Source: Streptomyces sp. NRRL F-5122 (GTDB taxonomy: Bacteria > Actinomycetota > Actinomycetes > Streptomycetales > Streptomycetaceae). From it: a stretch of DNA of 64,000 bases. Below are positions 50,659 through 60,076 of the stretch, piece by piece. A program made the translations under genes and the position numbers. The notes under the pieces were generated by a model. The model made no database searches, was not told the origin of the DNA, and worked only from the letters and a program-made list of their open reading frames with translations. The stretch's first letter is position 1; the number at the start of each line of letters is the position of its first letter. The DNA lies in NCBI RefSeq assembly GCF_001507435.1, contig NZ_LMWH01000278.1, positions 62,001-126,000 of the forward strand, read 5' to 3'.

Positions 50659-50943
50659 ATGAGGACCTTCGAGCTGGCCCTCGCCGTCGATCCCGCCCGC
50701 CGCCACACCGACTTACCGCTGATCGACACGGCTCCGCACCCGGTCATCGGTTCGCACGGCAGGCGGATCCAGCCCCGCCGACAAGGGGTGATCGAGAATC
50801 TCGGCGTGATCGACAAGATCGCCGTCTCCGGGCGGGCGTGCCCCGTCGGGAGACTCCGCACCGACGACGGGCCGGCCGAGCGGACCGCCGCCATGATGCC
50901 GGCGCCGCCACCCGACGCCATCGCCTGCCACTCCGTGAGTTGA
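50659..50943 (+). pseudogene. fragment of an FAD-dependent aromatic monooxygenase
   Basis: 94 codons read ELALAVDP..PLIDTAPHPVIGSHGRRIQP, then VIENLGVIDKIAVSGRACPV and PAPPPDA. This mirrors the part of PheA/TfdB-type monooxygenases after the first FAD loop (GSRG-x-x-IQPRTLE..LGVID). The N-terminal GxGxxG segment and everything after ~100 residues are missing, and a TGA closes the frame at 50941-50943. It starts 12 bases after the oxidoreductase stop, so a longer detoxification operon may have been trimmed. Confidence 0.5.
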
Positions 50944-50993
50944 GAGCGGTCTTGAGCGCATCACGAATCATCCGTCCGTCTCGTCGTAACGGT

Positions 50994-51458
50994 ATGAGCA
51001 TCAAACTTCGACGGGCACTGCTGGCGGTCCTGGCTTTCGTGGCCACCTACACAGGAGGATGGGCCTACTTCGCGCCGGAGAACTGGTACGCCAATTTCCC
51101 GGGCTTCGGGCTCAGCTGGCTGCCGCAGCTCGGTCCGTACAACATGCATCTCGCCATGGACGACGGCGCCATGTTCCTTGCCATGGCGGTCCTGAGCCTT
51201 TTCGCCGTCCGGTACGCAAACAACATGCCGGTAGTGCAGATCACGGCCTGCACCTGGCTCGTCTTCAACGTCCTGCACTTCACCTTCCACATGCGCCATC
51301 TGTCGGTCTACAACACCATGGACAAGATCCTCAACGTGGTGGCGCTCAGCCTGCTTGTTCTGATCACGGTCGCTCTCTTCGCGAGACGGCCCGAGGGAGA
51401 AGTGATGCGGGAGGAGTCTCGTAAGCCCTCCGTCGGAAGCACCTCCGGAGATCGCTGA
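50994..51458 (+). CDS. four-helix membrane protein of unknown function
   Basis: 154 residues from ATG 50994. Hydrophobic segments are LRRALLAVLAFVATYTGGWA, MHLAMDDGAMFLAMAVLSLF, ITACTWLVFNVLHFTFHMRH and ILNVVALSLLVLITVALFA. FAPENWYANFPGFGLSWLP resembles conserved actinobacterial membrane proteins, but I cannot name a function. The next gene is convergent. Confidence 0.75.
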   Translation: MSIKLRRALLAVLAFVATYTGGWAYFAPENWYANFPGFGLSWLPQLGPYNMHLAMDDGAMFLAMAVLSLFAVRYANNMPVVQITACTWLVFNVLHFTFHMRHLSVYNTMDKILNVVALSLLVLITVALFARRPEGEVMREESRKPSVGSTSGDR

Positions 51459-51624
51459 CTCCGCATCGGCGTGCATGTGATGCGTTCGATCCCCGGGGGG
51501 CTCATCCACGCCCGCGGGTAATGCCTCGCCCTCGGTACTGCGATCCCGGTCTCCGTGGCGCTCGCGGCGGGACTGTCCCGGTACTCGCGAGGCGGTCCCC
51601 TGTCCTGCGCAGTGGCAGGACTTC

Positions 51625-52932
51625 TTAGCGGCGACGCCCAGGACTCCCACTGCGCCGGCCCGCTTCTGTGCCCTCTCCTGACGCCCGCATGACCGTGGAG
51701 CCGAGGTACTGGACGGCGAGCAGGGCGACCTCAAGATCTGCATGGCCTGCCTCGACCGAGTGACCCATGATCTTCTCCGCCTTGCGGATGCGGTAATGCA
51801 CAGTGTTCTTGTGCAGGATTTCGGTTCTCGCCGTAGCGGTGTAACTGCATCCGGTCGTCAGGAAATCCTGCAATGTCTCTCGCAACTGTGAGTACTGCTC
51901 GTCGTCCACGGCCAGCGGTCCGAGGACGCTCCACACCCAGGCGCGGAGATCTGGGAGGTTCTTGCACATCAAGGCGACCGGAGCGACCTGAGAGTACGCG
52001 GTGAGCCGGTGGCCGGGGCTCGCCGCCGTAGCAAGCTCCTGTGCGCGCAACGCCTCCCGGTTCGTTCTTCGGAACCCCTCGATCCCGCGCTGCACGCTTC
52101 CGGCGCACACCTGCACGGCGGGTTCGGCGCTTTCGACCACACTCGACAACCGCTCCCAAGCGACGTCGCTGTGTGAACCGAAGGGCAGCCAGGCCCATGC
52201 CAGTCCTTCGTCCCGGGGGATGAACAACGGCCTGGCGGGACAGTCGAGTTCCTTTGCGATCTCGTGGGCGAGCCGGGCGAGCCGGGCCAGTCCGGCGCCG
52301 CCGTCCGTCAGCACCGGCAGCCAGGCCAGGAGCCCGAGGTGATTCTGCTGCAGGCGGTAGCCGAGAGCAGCTTCCGCCGAGTCGAGGTCTACCGCCTTCT
52401 CGGCGAGGATGTCCCGCACACGCGCGCCACATACGGCAGTTCGGCCCAGCAACCAGTGTTCCCTCTCCTGGTGGTACACCTGAATCACATGCTCGGTGAT
52501 GTTGTCGATGTAAGCGAAGCTCACTTTCAGCATGCGACGGTTGACGGCGGCAGAGACAACGTCATCAACCTGCCGGCCTGCGAGCTCGTCCAGGCACCAT
52601 TGCAGGAAACGCCAGTGTCCGATCCTGTAGGCCCGGATCAATGCACTGACGGAGATATCTCTCTGAGCCAATCTCCTGGCATATTCATCGGGCGCGGAAA
52701 GCCCCTCAAGACTTTCCAGCGGAATGTCATTCTCAAAGATGTGCAGCAAAGTGGCGACATTTTCCTTGACGCTCGCGAGAAGGATCTTCTCGACGACGCC
52801 GTCCCCGCTGATCTCCGGGATTTCTATAAGTAGGTGTTCCCATACGTCACGACACACCTCCGTGAACTGTGACTCTACGTTTGCTGCACTCACGGACAGT
52901 TCCCGTGCAGGCTCCAGACTCTCCACACCCAC
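51625..52932 (-). CDS. PucR/CdaR-type transcriptional regulator
   Basis: 435 residues from GTG 52932. The C-terminal helix-turn-helix (LRETLQDFLTTGCSYTATAR, TEILHKNTVHYRIRKAEKIM) is the PucR signature, and the N-terminal ~280 residues hold the RsbR-like/GGDEF-like sensory part. Codon use is slightly less G/C-biased than in neighbours, with TTT, TAT and AAT near the N-terminus. Targets cannot be read; it is flanked by an unknown membrane protein and SpoIIE phosphatases. Confidence 0.85.
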   Translation of the reverse strand: MGVESLEPARELSVSAANVESQFTEVCRDVWEHLLIEIPEISGDGVVEKILLASVKENVATLLHIFENDIPLESLEGLSAPDEYARRLAQRDISVSALIRAYRIGHWRFLQWCLDELAGRQVDDVVSAAVNRRMLKVSFAYIDNITEHVIQVYHQEREHWLLGRTAVCGARVRDILAEKAVDLDSAEAALGYRLQQNHLGLLAWLPVLTDGGAGLARLARLAHEIAKELDCPARPLFIPRDEGLAWAWLPFGSHSDVAWERLSSVVESAEPAVQVCAGSVQRGIEGFRRTNREALRAQELATAASPGHRLTAYSQVAPVALMCKNLPDLRAWVWSVLGPLAVDDEQYSQLRETLQDFLTTGCSYTATARTEILHKNTVHYRIRKAEKIMGHSVEAGHADLEVALLAVQYLGSTVMRASGEGTEAGRRSGSPGRRR

Positions 52933-53379
52933 GCCCTAAAGGCTGTAAGACAGGCACCACCAAATTGCATGGCACCTGCCGGGAATCAAGTGGTGCGGGA
53001 AACGGGGATTGGATCCGGCTTCCACACCTTGCCGATGGGACCAGTGCCATGCACGCACTGGCCTCGTCCGCCGTACTTCGGCACCGCCAAGCGGTGAGCG
53101 ATTTGTTTCTACGACACAAACTACAACCAGAAGATGGTGCCCTGCGACCGACGCCTGTCCCGCTTTCCGCTCCTACCCTCGTGCTTACTGTCGCGATCCT
53201 GACAGTACGGCCCCGATCCCCGCGGACGGCGAGGAGCGAAGGCGTCGCGCATCGGCTGAGAGCCGCCGGATCGCCAGGAGGTAACCGCTGGGAGGACGGT
53301 CCGACCGTGGGCTGGTGCGACGATTCACCCGCTGCCTGCCGGCCCGATTCTTAGCAATCCGCGTGATGGGAGAGATCCG
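52933..53379. other. divergent promoter region
   Basis: About 450 bases between the PucR gene and the next phosphatase, with several A/T-rich patches (for example around 53096-53130) that suit promoters. No coding frame is convincing. Confidence 0.4.
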
Positions 53380-55830
53380 GTGACCGAGATGCTTCAAGGC
53401 AGTCTCTGTGAGCGACTCGACCCCCGGGAGACGCCCAACGCCGCCATCGCGATGATCGACGCCGAGGGGACGGTGGTGGGGTGGACGACCACGGCGCAAC
53501 GGCTGGTCGGCTACCCGGCCGCCGAAGTGGTAGGCCGGCCGGTCTCCACCGTCCTGCCCCTCACCCGCCGAACGCTGCGGGAGTGGTCGTCGACCGAGCA
53601 GTGCCTCGCCCGGGGCGGCTGGTCCGGCACCTCGACCGTCCGCCACCGTGACGGCCATGCCCTCAAGGCGAGCATGCGGATCTCGCTGCTGCGGGGCCAG
53701 GACCGGGAAATTCATTGGCTCGTCTCCGGCACCGACATCACCTCGCTCTCCCCGGTGGCGACCACCGGATGGGTCCGGGACTCGCTCCTCACCCGCACGC
53801 CGATCGGCATCGTCGTTCGTGACCGGGACCTGCACTGTGCCTGGGCAAACGACGCGATGGAGCAGCAGGACGGCATCTGCTGCGATCAGCGGCTGGGACG
53901 CCGTCCGACGGATGCGCTGCCAGGCACCGACACCGAAAGGCTTGAGGGGGTGATGCGGCAGGTCCTGGACAGCGATGTCACCGCGGTCCACGAGTACCGT
54001 GCGTGGCCGCCGACTGATCCGTGCCGTGAGCACGCGATCGCGGCCTCGTACTTCTGCCTCCGGGACGCGGACGGCCGGGCCATGGGGGTGTGCTGCATGA
54101 GTGTGGACATCACCGCCGCTCAGCGGGCACGCGAGCGCCTGGCCATCCTCAGCGAAGCCGGCACGCGCATTGGCAACAGTCTGGACGTGATGCAGATCGG
54201 CCAGGAGCTGGCCGACATCGCGGTGCCCTTGCTGGCGGACTACGTCAACGTCGACCTGGCCGAGTCGATCGAGTTCGGCGAAGCACCCTTCGCCCGCATC
54301 GGCCCGTTGGACAACCGCCGTCCCGTCTTGCGGCGCGCTGGACTGGCCTCGATCCACCCCGGGATCCCCGAGTCCCCGTGGGTGCGCGGTGAGCTGGTCC
54401 CTCTGCCACCGGGCTCGCCGTTCACCAAGGTGCTGTCGTCCGGCCGCTCCCATTTGGAACCAGTCCTGGACGGTTCTCCCGGCACCTGGTTCGACCATGA
54501 CCCCGACCGGGCACGGACCATGCGTGAGAGCGGCATGCATTCCCTGATGGTCGTACCCATTTGTACGCGGCGCTCCTTCCTGGGGACGGCGGTGTTCATC
54601 AGGACCGAGGAACCCACGCCGTTCCAGGAGGACGACCTGCTTCTGGCTGAGGAACTCGTCAGCCGGACGGCTCTGTCGCTGGACAACGCCCGCCGGTACG
54701 CACGCGAACGAAGCGCGGCCCTGACTCTCCAACGCAACCTGCTCCCCCCGCGTTCGGTGCAGGGCACGGCTATCGAGACGGCCTCGCGCTATCTGCCGGC
54801 CGACATCGACAACGGCGTGGGGGGCGACTGGTTCGACGTCATCCCGCTGTCCGGCGCCCGGACGGCCCTGGTCGTGGGCGATGTTGTGGGCCACGGCATC
54901 AACGCCGCGGCGACCATGGGCCGGCTCCGCACCGCAGTACACACGCTCGCCGACCTGGACCTGGCCCCCGACGAGTTGCTGACCCATCTCGACGACACCG
55001 TCCGGCGGATGGCCGAGGAAGACGCCCACTCTCACGACCCGACCCGCGTCACCGGCGCGACCTGCTTGTATGCCATCTACGACCCCGTCACCCGCAAGTG
55101 CACCATGGCACGGGCCGGACACCCCCCGCCGGCGATCGTCGACCCCCACGGCACGGTCACCTTCCCCCACCTGCCCACGGGAAGACCGCTCGGCATCGGG
55201 CTGGGAACGCCCTTCGAAGCGGTCGAGCTGGAACTGCCCGAAGGCAGCCGGTTCGCCCTGTACACCGACGGCCTGATCGAGAGCCGCGACCACGACATCG
55301 ACACCGGCATGAAGCGACTCGGCGACGCCCTGACCCGTCCCGGCAGGTCCCTGGAAGGCCTCTGCTCCTCGGTGATCGAGACGGTGCAGACCAAATCACC
55401 GGGCGACGATGTGACATTGCTGGTCGCGCGGACCCATGCGCTGAGCCCGAGCCAGACCACGTACTGGGAACTGCCCAACGACCCGGCAATCGTCCGCCAC
55501 GCCCGCACCCTGGTCACCCGACGACTGACTCAGTGGGGACTGCAACGACTGGAGGCCTCCACCGAGCTGATCATCAGCGAACTGGTCACCAACGCCGTCC
55601 GCCACGCCGCCGGCCCGATCCGTCTCCGCCTGATTCGGCACCAGGTCCTGACATGCGAAGTGTCCGACACCAGCAACACCCTCCCTCGACTGCGCCACGC
55701 CTGCGCCGGCGACGAAGGCGGCCGCGGCCTCTACATCGTCGCCCAGCTCTGCCAGCGCCAGGGTGCCAGATGCCTGACAAGCGGCGGCAAGACCGTCTGG
55801 GCCGAACAGGAACTCGACTCCGGTATCTGA
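53380..55830 (+). CDS. PAS-PAS-GAF-SpoIIE phosphatase with C-terminal HATPase (anti-sigma-like) domain
   Basis: 816 residues from GTG 53380 after GGGAGAG. Domains in order: PAS (~15-125; AMIDAEGTVVGWTTTAQRLV), second PAS (~135-245), GAF (~255-440), SpoIIE/PP2C (~460-675; YLPADIDNGVGGDWFDVIPL, GDVVGHGINAAATMGRLR, LYTDGLIESRDHD) and an RsbW-like HATPase (~690-812; ELIISELVTNAVRHAAG N-box, GGRGLYIVAQL G-box). A single protein thus carries both phosphatase and kinase-type modules of partner switching, a typical Streptomyces arrangement. Confidence 0.92.
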   Translation: MTEMLQGSLCERLDPRETPNAAIAMIDAEGTVVGWTTTAQRLVGYPAAEVVGRPVSTVLPLTRRTLREWSSTEQCLARGGWSGTSTVRHRDGHALKASMRISLLRGQDREIHWLVSGTDITSLSPVATTGWVRDSLLTRTPIGIVVRDRDLHCAWANDAMEQQDGICCDQRLGRRPTDALPGTDTERLEGVMRQVLDSDVTAVHEYRAWPPTDPCREHAIAASYFCLRDADGRAMGVCCMSVDITAAQRARERLAILSEAGTRIGNSLDVMQIGQELADIAVPLLADYVNVDLAESIEFGEAPFARIGPLDNRRPVLRRAGLASIHPGIPESPWVRGELVPLPPGSPFTKVLSSGRSHLEPVLDGSPGTWFDHDPDRARTMRESGMHSLMVVPICTRRSFLGTAVFIRTEEPTPFQEDDLLLAEELVSRTALSLDNARRYARERSAALTLQRNLLPPRSVQGTAIETASRYLPADIDNGVGGDWFDVIPLSGARTALVVGDVVGHGINAAATMGRLRTAVHTLADLDLAPDELLTHLDDTVRRMAEEDAHSHDPTRVTGATCLYAIYDPVTRKCTMARAGHPPPAIVDPHGTVTFPHLPTGRPLGIGLGTPFEAVELELPEGSRFALYTDGLIESRDHDIDTGMKRLGDALTRPGRSLEGLCSSVIETVQTKSPGDDVTLLVARTHALSPSQTTYWELPNDPAIVRHARTLVTRRLTQWGLQRLEASTELIISELVTNAVRHAAGPIRLRLIRHQVLTCEVSDTSNTLPRLRHACAGDEGGRGLYIVAQLCQRQGARCLTSGGKTVWAEQELDSGI

Positions 55831-56062
55831 GACAGGAAGTGCGACGAATATCGCTCGATCATCGGACCGTCGGCGAGGGTGACGGCACGGACCGGGATCA
55901 CCCCATCAAGACCTCTTTACGGCCGTCCGTCCGCCGTTCCCAGCGAGCTCCCTGCCGTCGTCCCTCAATACTGCGGTCAAAGGCGTCCTTCACCGAGACA
56001 TCGCGGCGAAATGCGCGAATATGGCTGTAGAGGCTGTTTTGGTATTCGCCAGGGGGCCACAG

Positions 56063-58030
56063 ATGGACGTCTCGGACGAACTCCTCCGAAGGGCTGACCC
56101 GGCCGCTCTCCTGACGCTCGACGGTGTCATCAACGGTGTCAACGCTGCGATGGCCACAGCGCTGGGCAGGCCGGCGGACCAGTGCCTGGGACGTGACTTC
56201 AAGGAACTGTGTCCCGTAAGCCAGCGGATCTCGGCCGAAAGCCTCGTGATCCACGCCGCCAGGACGAAGTCGGTCGCAATGCGGGTGCTGGAGTTCGCCG
56301 GGCTAGGCGGAGCACCGGTAGCCTGCTTGATCGAAGCGCGGCACGTGAAGGATCCAGCCGGTGACGAGCAACTGGTCTGGGTACACGCACTGGATACGCG
56401 CAACGACCTGGCAAGCCTGCTGATCCCGTTCCGGCTGGCCGCCAAGGCCGCTGACCTCGGCCTGTGGATGTATTCAGCCCAAGAGCACCAGCTGGAGTGG
56501 CTCGGTGGCGCACCCGCCCTGGCCGCGACCTTCCCGGATCCCAAGACTTACCTGGCCACAGTGATCTCGGCAGTACACCCTGACGACCATGAGGCCTTCC
56601 GGCAGCTCCTGCGCCCGCCCCGCGGCCCGTCCCCCTGGGTGCGGCTGCGGTACCTCACCCAGCACGACGGCTGGCACCAACTGGCCATTCAGACCCGTCG
56701 GATCCAGCTGGGCTGCGACGGCCCCGAGCGGATCTTCGGGGTGGTCCGCGACGACACCAAGCAGGAGAAGCGGAAGAAGAAGACGCAGGCCGCACTGATG
56801 GCCGAGCGGCAGCGCGCAAAGGAGGTCGCCGACTTCTCCTCCGCCTTGATCACCGCAGCCACTGAGCAGGAACTGCGCCAGGTGGCGCTGACCCGGCTCG
56901 CCGCGACCTTCGGCGGCACCGGTGCCCTCTTCGCACTCGTCGACGAAGGCCGCCTGCGCGTCTCCACCGATGCCGGGGTAGCCATGCGGGAGGTCGAAAC
57001 CCTGGACGGCCTGCGGCTGGACGAGCCGAGCCCGCTGCCCGAGGCAATCCGCACCGGGGAACCGCAGTTCATCCTCGACCGGGAGGACTACTTTCGCCGC
57101 TGGCCGGACGGGGCCGGCTTTCCTTGGCTCGCGCGGCTCGGCTTCGACTACACCACCTCCATCACGCCCCTCAGCGAGACCGGCAATCAACCGCTCGGGG
57201 CCTGGATGGTGTTTCACGGCAGCGGACATCGGCCGTCCTTGGACCAGCGGACCCTCATGGGTACCCTGGCCGACCTGGCAGGCCAGGCGCTGAGGCGCAT
57301 CAGGTTGCAGCAGGCACGAGTCGAGCTGGCCACGGCACTGCAGCAGACGATGCTCCCCACGCTGCCCGAGCACCTTCCGGGCCTGGAGGTCGCCGCCCGC
57401 TACCGGCCCAGCCGCGACGGGCTGGACATCGGCGGAGACTGGTACGACGCCTTCGTGATGCCCGACGGCACGGTCGCCATGGAGATCGGCGACGCTCAAG
57501 GCCATGACGTCGACGCCGCCGCAGCCATGGGACAGGTGCGCGCCTCGATACGCGCTATCGCCGCCCGCGAACCGGATCCCGCAGCGGTACTGACCCGCAC
57601 CAACGAGCTGCTCGTCACGATGGGCGCGGCACGATTCGCCAGCTGCACGATGCTGCATCTCGACCCACACGACGGACGGGTCACGGGCGCCAGCGCCGGC
57701 CATGTGCCGGTGCTGTACGCGTGCAGCGACGGCAGCCACAGCATCCGCGAACTGCCGGGCGGGCCCGTCCTGGGAGTCGTGCCCGACACCGACTACCGCG
57801 AGGAGACCTTCACCCTGGACGAGGGCAGTGTGCTGGTCATGGTCACGGACGGCGTGGTCGAAGGACCGCGCCTCACGCTCGAAGCCGGACTGGAGCGAGC
57901 CGGAGCACTGGCCGGCGCGGCCCTTCACGACGGATTGAACGCCGAGGAGACCGCCGACCGCATCCTCGACGCCGCCGTCGCGGAGGACCACCTCGACGAT
58001 GTGGCGGTGCTGGTCATCCGACGCACGTGA
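56063..58030 (+). CDS. PAS-PAS-GAF-SpoIIE phosphatase, intact paralogue of 41376-43332
   Basis: 655 residues from ATG 56063 (MDVSDELLRRADPAALLTLD), with AGGGGG upstream; ATG 56021 would add 14 atypical residues. Two PAS-like domains occupy ~1-240, GAF ~260-420, and PP2C ~430-655 (LDIGGDWYDAFVMPDG, EIGDAQGHDVDAAAAMGQVR, VMVTDGVVEGPR). No HATPase is present. It is 232 bases downstream of the previous phosphatase in the same orientation. The broken copy 13 kb upstream is its closest relative here. Confidence 0.92.
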   Translation: MDVSDELLRRADPAALLTLDGVINGVNAAMATALGRPADQCLGRDFKELCPVSQRISAESLVIHAARTKSVAMRVLEFAGLGGAPVACLIEARHVKDPAGDEQLVWVHALDTRNDLASLLIPFRLAAKAADLGLWMYSAQEHQLEWLGGAPALAATFPDPKTYLATVISAVHPDDHEAFRQLLRPPRGPSPWVRLRYLTQHDGWHQLAIQTRRIQLGCDGPERIFGVVRDDTKQEKRKKKTQAALMAERQRAKEVADFSSALITAATEQELRQVALTRLAATFGGTGALFALVDEGRLRVSTDAGVAMREVETLDGLRLDEPSPLPEAIRTGEPQFILDREDYFRRWPDGAGFPWLARLGFDYTTSITPLSETGNQPLGAWMVFHGSGHRPSLDQRTLMGTLADLAGQALRRIRLQQARVELATALQQTMLPTLPEHLPGLEVAARYRPSRDGLDIGGDWYDAFVMPDGTVAMEIGDAQGHDVDAAAAMGQVRASIRAIAAREPDPAAVLTRTNELLVTMGAARFASCTMLHLDPHDGRVTGASAGHVPVLYACSDGSHSIRELPGGPVLGVVPDTDYREETFTLDEGSVLVMVTDGVVEGPRLTLEAGLERAGALAGAALHDGLNAEETADRILDAAVAEDHLDDVAVLVIRRT

Positions 58031-58235
58031 CCGCGTCACGCCGGCCGGCAAGGACGACAAGCTCCAAAACCTTGATCATGATCGCGGTCGGTCCAGCCTG
58101 TCGCTTCGAAGCCGTGCACGTCGGGAGAAGAAATGCTCCACGCGCATGAATCATGCGAGCTTTAGGCATTGGACGCATGCTTCGTCTGCGTCGACTCTGG
58201 TTGCATCCATTCGGAGATCCGACAGGGAGTCGAGA

Positions 58236-59939
58236 ATGAAAACGAGGTGGAACGCCGTGGAAGGGCGGCTGGAGACGAAGGCCCGCGGGCGTGCCGTCCT
58301 GGCCGATCCCCGGCTGAACCGCGGTACGGCGTTCACCCAGCAGCAGCGGCGAGAGCTGGATCTCGTGGGGCTGATGCCGCCACAGGTCCTCACGCAGGAC
58401 CAGCAGGCCGTGCGCGCCTATCAGCAGTACCGGGCACAGCCGAGCGACCTGGCGAAGAACGTCTACCTGACCGCACTTCACGACCGAAACGAGGTGCTGT
58501 TCTACCGGCTCCTCGGCGATCATCTCGCCGAGATGCTCCCCATCGTGTACACCCCCACCGTCGGCACCGCCATCGAGCGCTACAGCTACGAATACCGCCG
58601 CCCCGCCGGCGTCTACCTGTCGGTCGACACACCCGAGGACATCGAGCGGTCGCTGACGGCGACGGGGCTCGGTCCGGGCGACGTGGACCTGATCGTGGCC
58701 ACCGACGGCGAGGCCGTTCTCGGGATCGGCGACTGGGGTGTGGGCGGCATCGACATCGCCGTCGGCAAGCTCGCCGTCTACACCGCCGCCGCAGGCATCG
58801 ATCCGCGCCGCACACTGGCGGTGATGCTGGACGTCGGCACCAATCGCCGGGAGCTCCTCGAGGACCCGCTGTACCTCGGAAACCGGCATGAACGCGTCGA
58901 CCAGGCGGCCTACGACGCCTTCATCGACTCCTACGTCACCACGGCGACGAAGCTCTTTCCTGGCGCCATGCTGCACTGGGAGGACTTCGGCCCGGCCAAC
59001 GCCCGTCGTGTCCTGGACCGTTACCGGGAGACGGTCTTCACGTTCAACGACGACATCCAGGGCACCGGTGCCGTCAACCTCGCCGCCCTGCTCGCCGGCG
59101 TCAAGGCCAGCGGCATCCCCCTGACGGACCATCGCGTCGTCGTCTTCGGTGCGGGCACCGCCGGTATCGGCGTCGCCGACCAGTTGCGCGACGCCCTCGT
59201 CGCCCACGGTCTCTCACCCGAACAAGCCGCCGCCCGCATCTGGGCCGTCGACCGATACGGACTGCTGACCCAAGGCCAGCATGGCATGCGCGACTTCCAG
59301 ACCCGCTATGCCCGCCCGGCGGTCGAGGTGGCCGACTGGCGGGGCGCCGACGACCCGGGCGGGATCCCGCTCGCCGAAGTGGTCAGTCGGGTGCGCCCGA
59401 CCGTCCTGATCGGCACCTCCGGCCAGGGCGGCGCCTTCACCGAGGACATCGTCCGCACCATGGCCGCACATACACGGCGCCCGATCATCCTGCCCATGTC
59501 CAACCCGACCCGCCTGGCCGAGGCCGTCCCCGGTGACCTGCTCGCCTGGACCGACGGCCGCGCCCTGATCGCCACCGGCAGTCCTTTCGACCCGGTTGAG
59601 CACGACGGAGTCACCTACCGGATCGGGCAGGCCAACAACGCCCTTGTCTTCCCCGGTCTGGGGCTGGGCGCCATCGTCGCCGGCGCCGATCGTGTCACCG
59701 ATCGCATGCTCACCGCGGCTGCCGACGCCGTGGCCGGGCAGATCGACGACATCGGCCCCGGTGCGCCCATCCTGCCCCCCATGGACGAGCTGCACGAGAC
59801 GTCGGTGGCCGTGGCGGTGGCCGTGGCACGTGCCGCGGCGCACGACGATGTGGCGCATCGTCCAGTCGACGACACCATCGAGCAGCGCGTGCGTGCCGCC
59901 ATGTGGGTCCCGGCATACCCGCCGCTCAAAGCCGTCTGA
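58236..59939 (+). CDS. NAD-dependent malic enzyme
   Basis: 567 residues, the length of MaeA/SfcA-type enzymes. MLPIVYTPTVGTAIERYSYE has the catalytic Tyr and GDWGVGGIDIAVGKLAVYTA the Lys region. FNDDIQGTGAVNLAALL holds the metal Asp, VVFGAGTAGIGVADQL the NAD loop and LPMSNPTRLAE the conserved SNPT. It decarboxylates malate to pyruvate with NAD+. ATG 58236 has GGGAG upstream. A clear terminator follows. Confidence 0.92.
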   Translation: MKTRWNAVEGRLETKARGRAVLADPRLNRGTAFTQQQRRELDLVGLMPPQVLTQDQQAVRAYQQYRAQPSDLAKNVYLTALHDRNEVLFYRLLGDHLAEMLPIVYTPTVGTAIERYSYEYRRPAGVYLSVDTPEDIERSLTATGLGPGDVDLIVATDGEAVLGIGDWGVGGIDIAVGKLAVYTAAAGIDPRRTLAVMLDVGTNRRELLEDPLYLGNRHERVDQAAYDAFIDSYVTTATKLFPGAMLHWEDFGPANARRVLDRYRETVFTFNDDIQGTGAVNLAALLAGVKASGIPLTDHRVVVFGAGTAGIGVADQLRDALVAHGLSPEQAAARIWAVDRYGLLTQGQHGMRDFQTRYARPAVEVADWRGADDPGGIPLAEVVSRVRPTVLIGTSGQGGAFTEDIVRTMAAHTRRPIILPMSNPTRLAEAVPGDLLAWTDGRALIATGSPFDPVEHDGVTYRIGQANNALVFPGLGLGAIVAGADRVTDRMLTAAADAVAGQIDDIGPGAPILPPMDELHETSVAVAVAVARAAAHDDVAHRPVDDTIEQRVRAAMWVPAYPPLKAV

Positions 59940-59992
59940 CTGCGCTCCTCCGTACTGCGACGGGCTCCCGAAAAGCCTCTGGGTGGCGAACG

Positions 59993-60016
59993 GGCCCGCT
60001 GCGGGAGCGGGCCTTT
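59993..60016 (+). terminator. intrinsic terminator after the malic enzyme gene
   Basis: GGCCCGCT (59993-60000), loop GCGGG, AGCGGGCC (60006-60013), then TTT. One of the few hairpins here with a U run. Confidence 0.7.
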
Positions 60017-60076
60017 CCCGCGGCCGAGGCCACGGACACTCCCTCGCCATCGCACCTTGAAAGGTGGAACAGCCGC

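Noticed and set aside
53185..55293. Minus-strand open frame of 702 codons over the PAS-PP2C-HATPase gene
   Set aside because: Shadow of the 816-residue phosphatase; composition rich in Arg, Gly and His with no motif.
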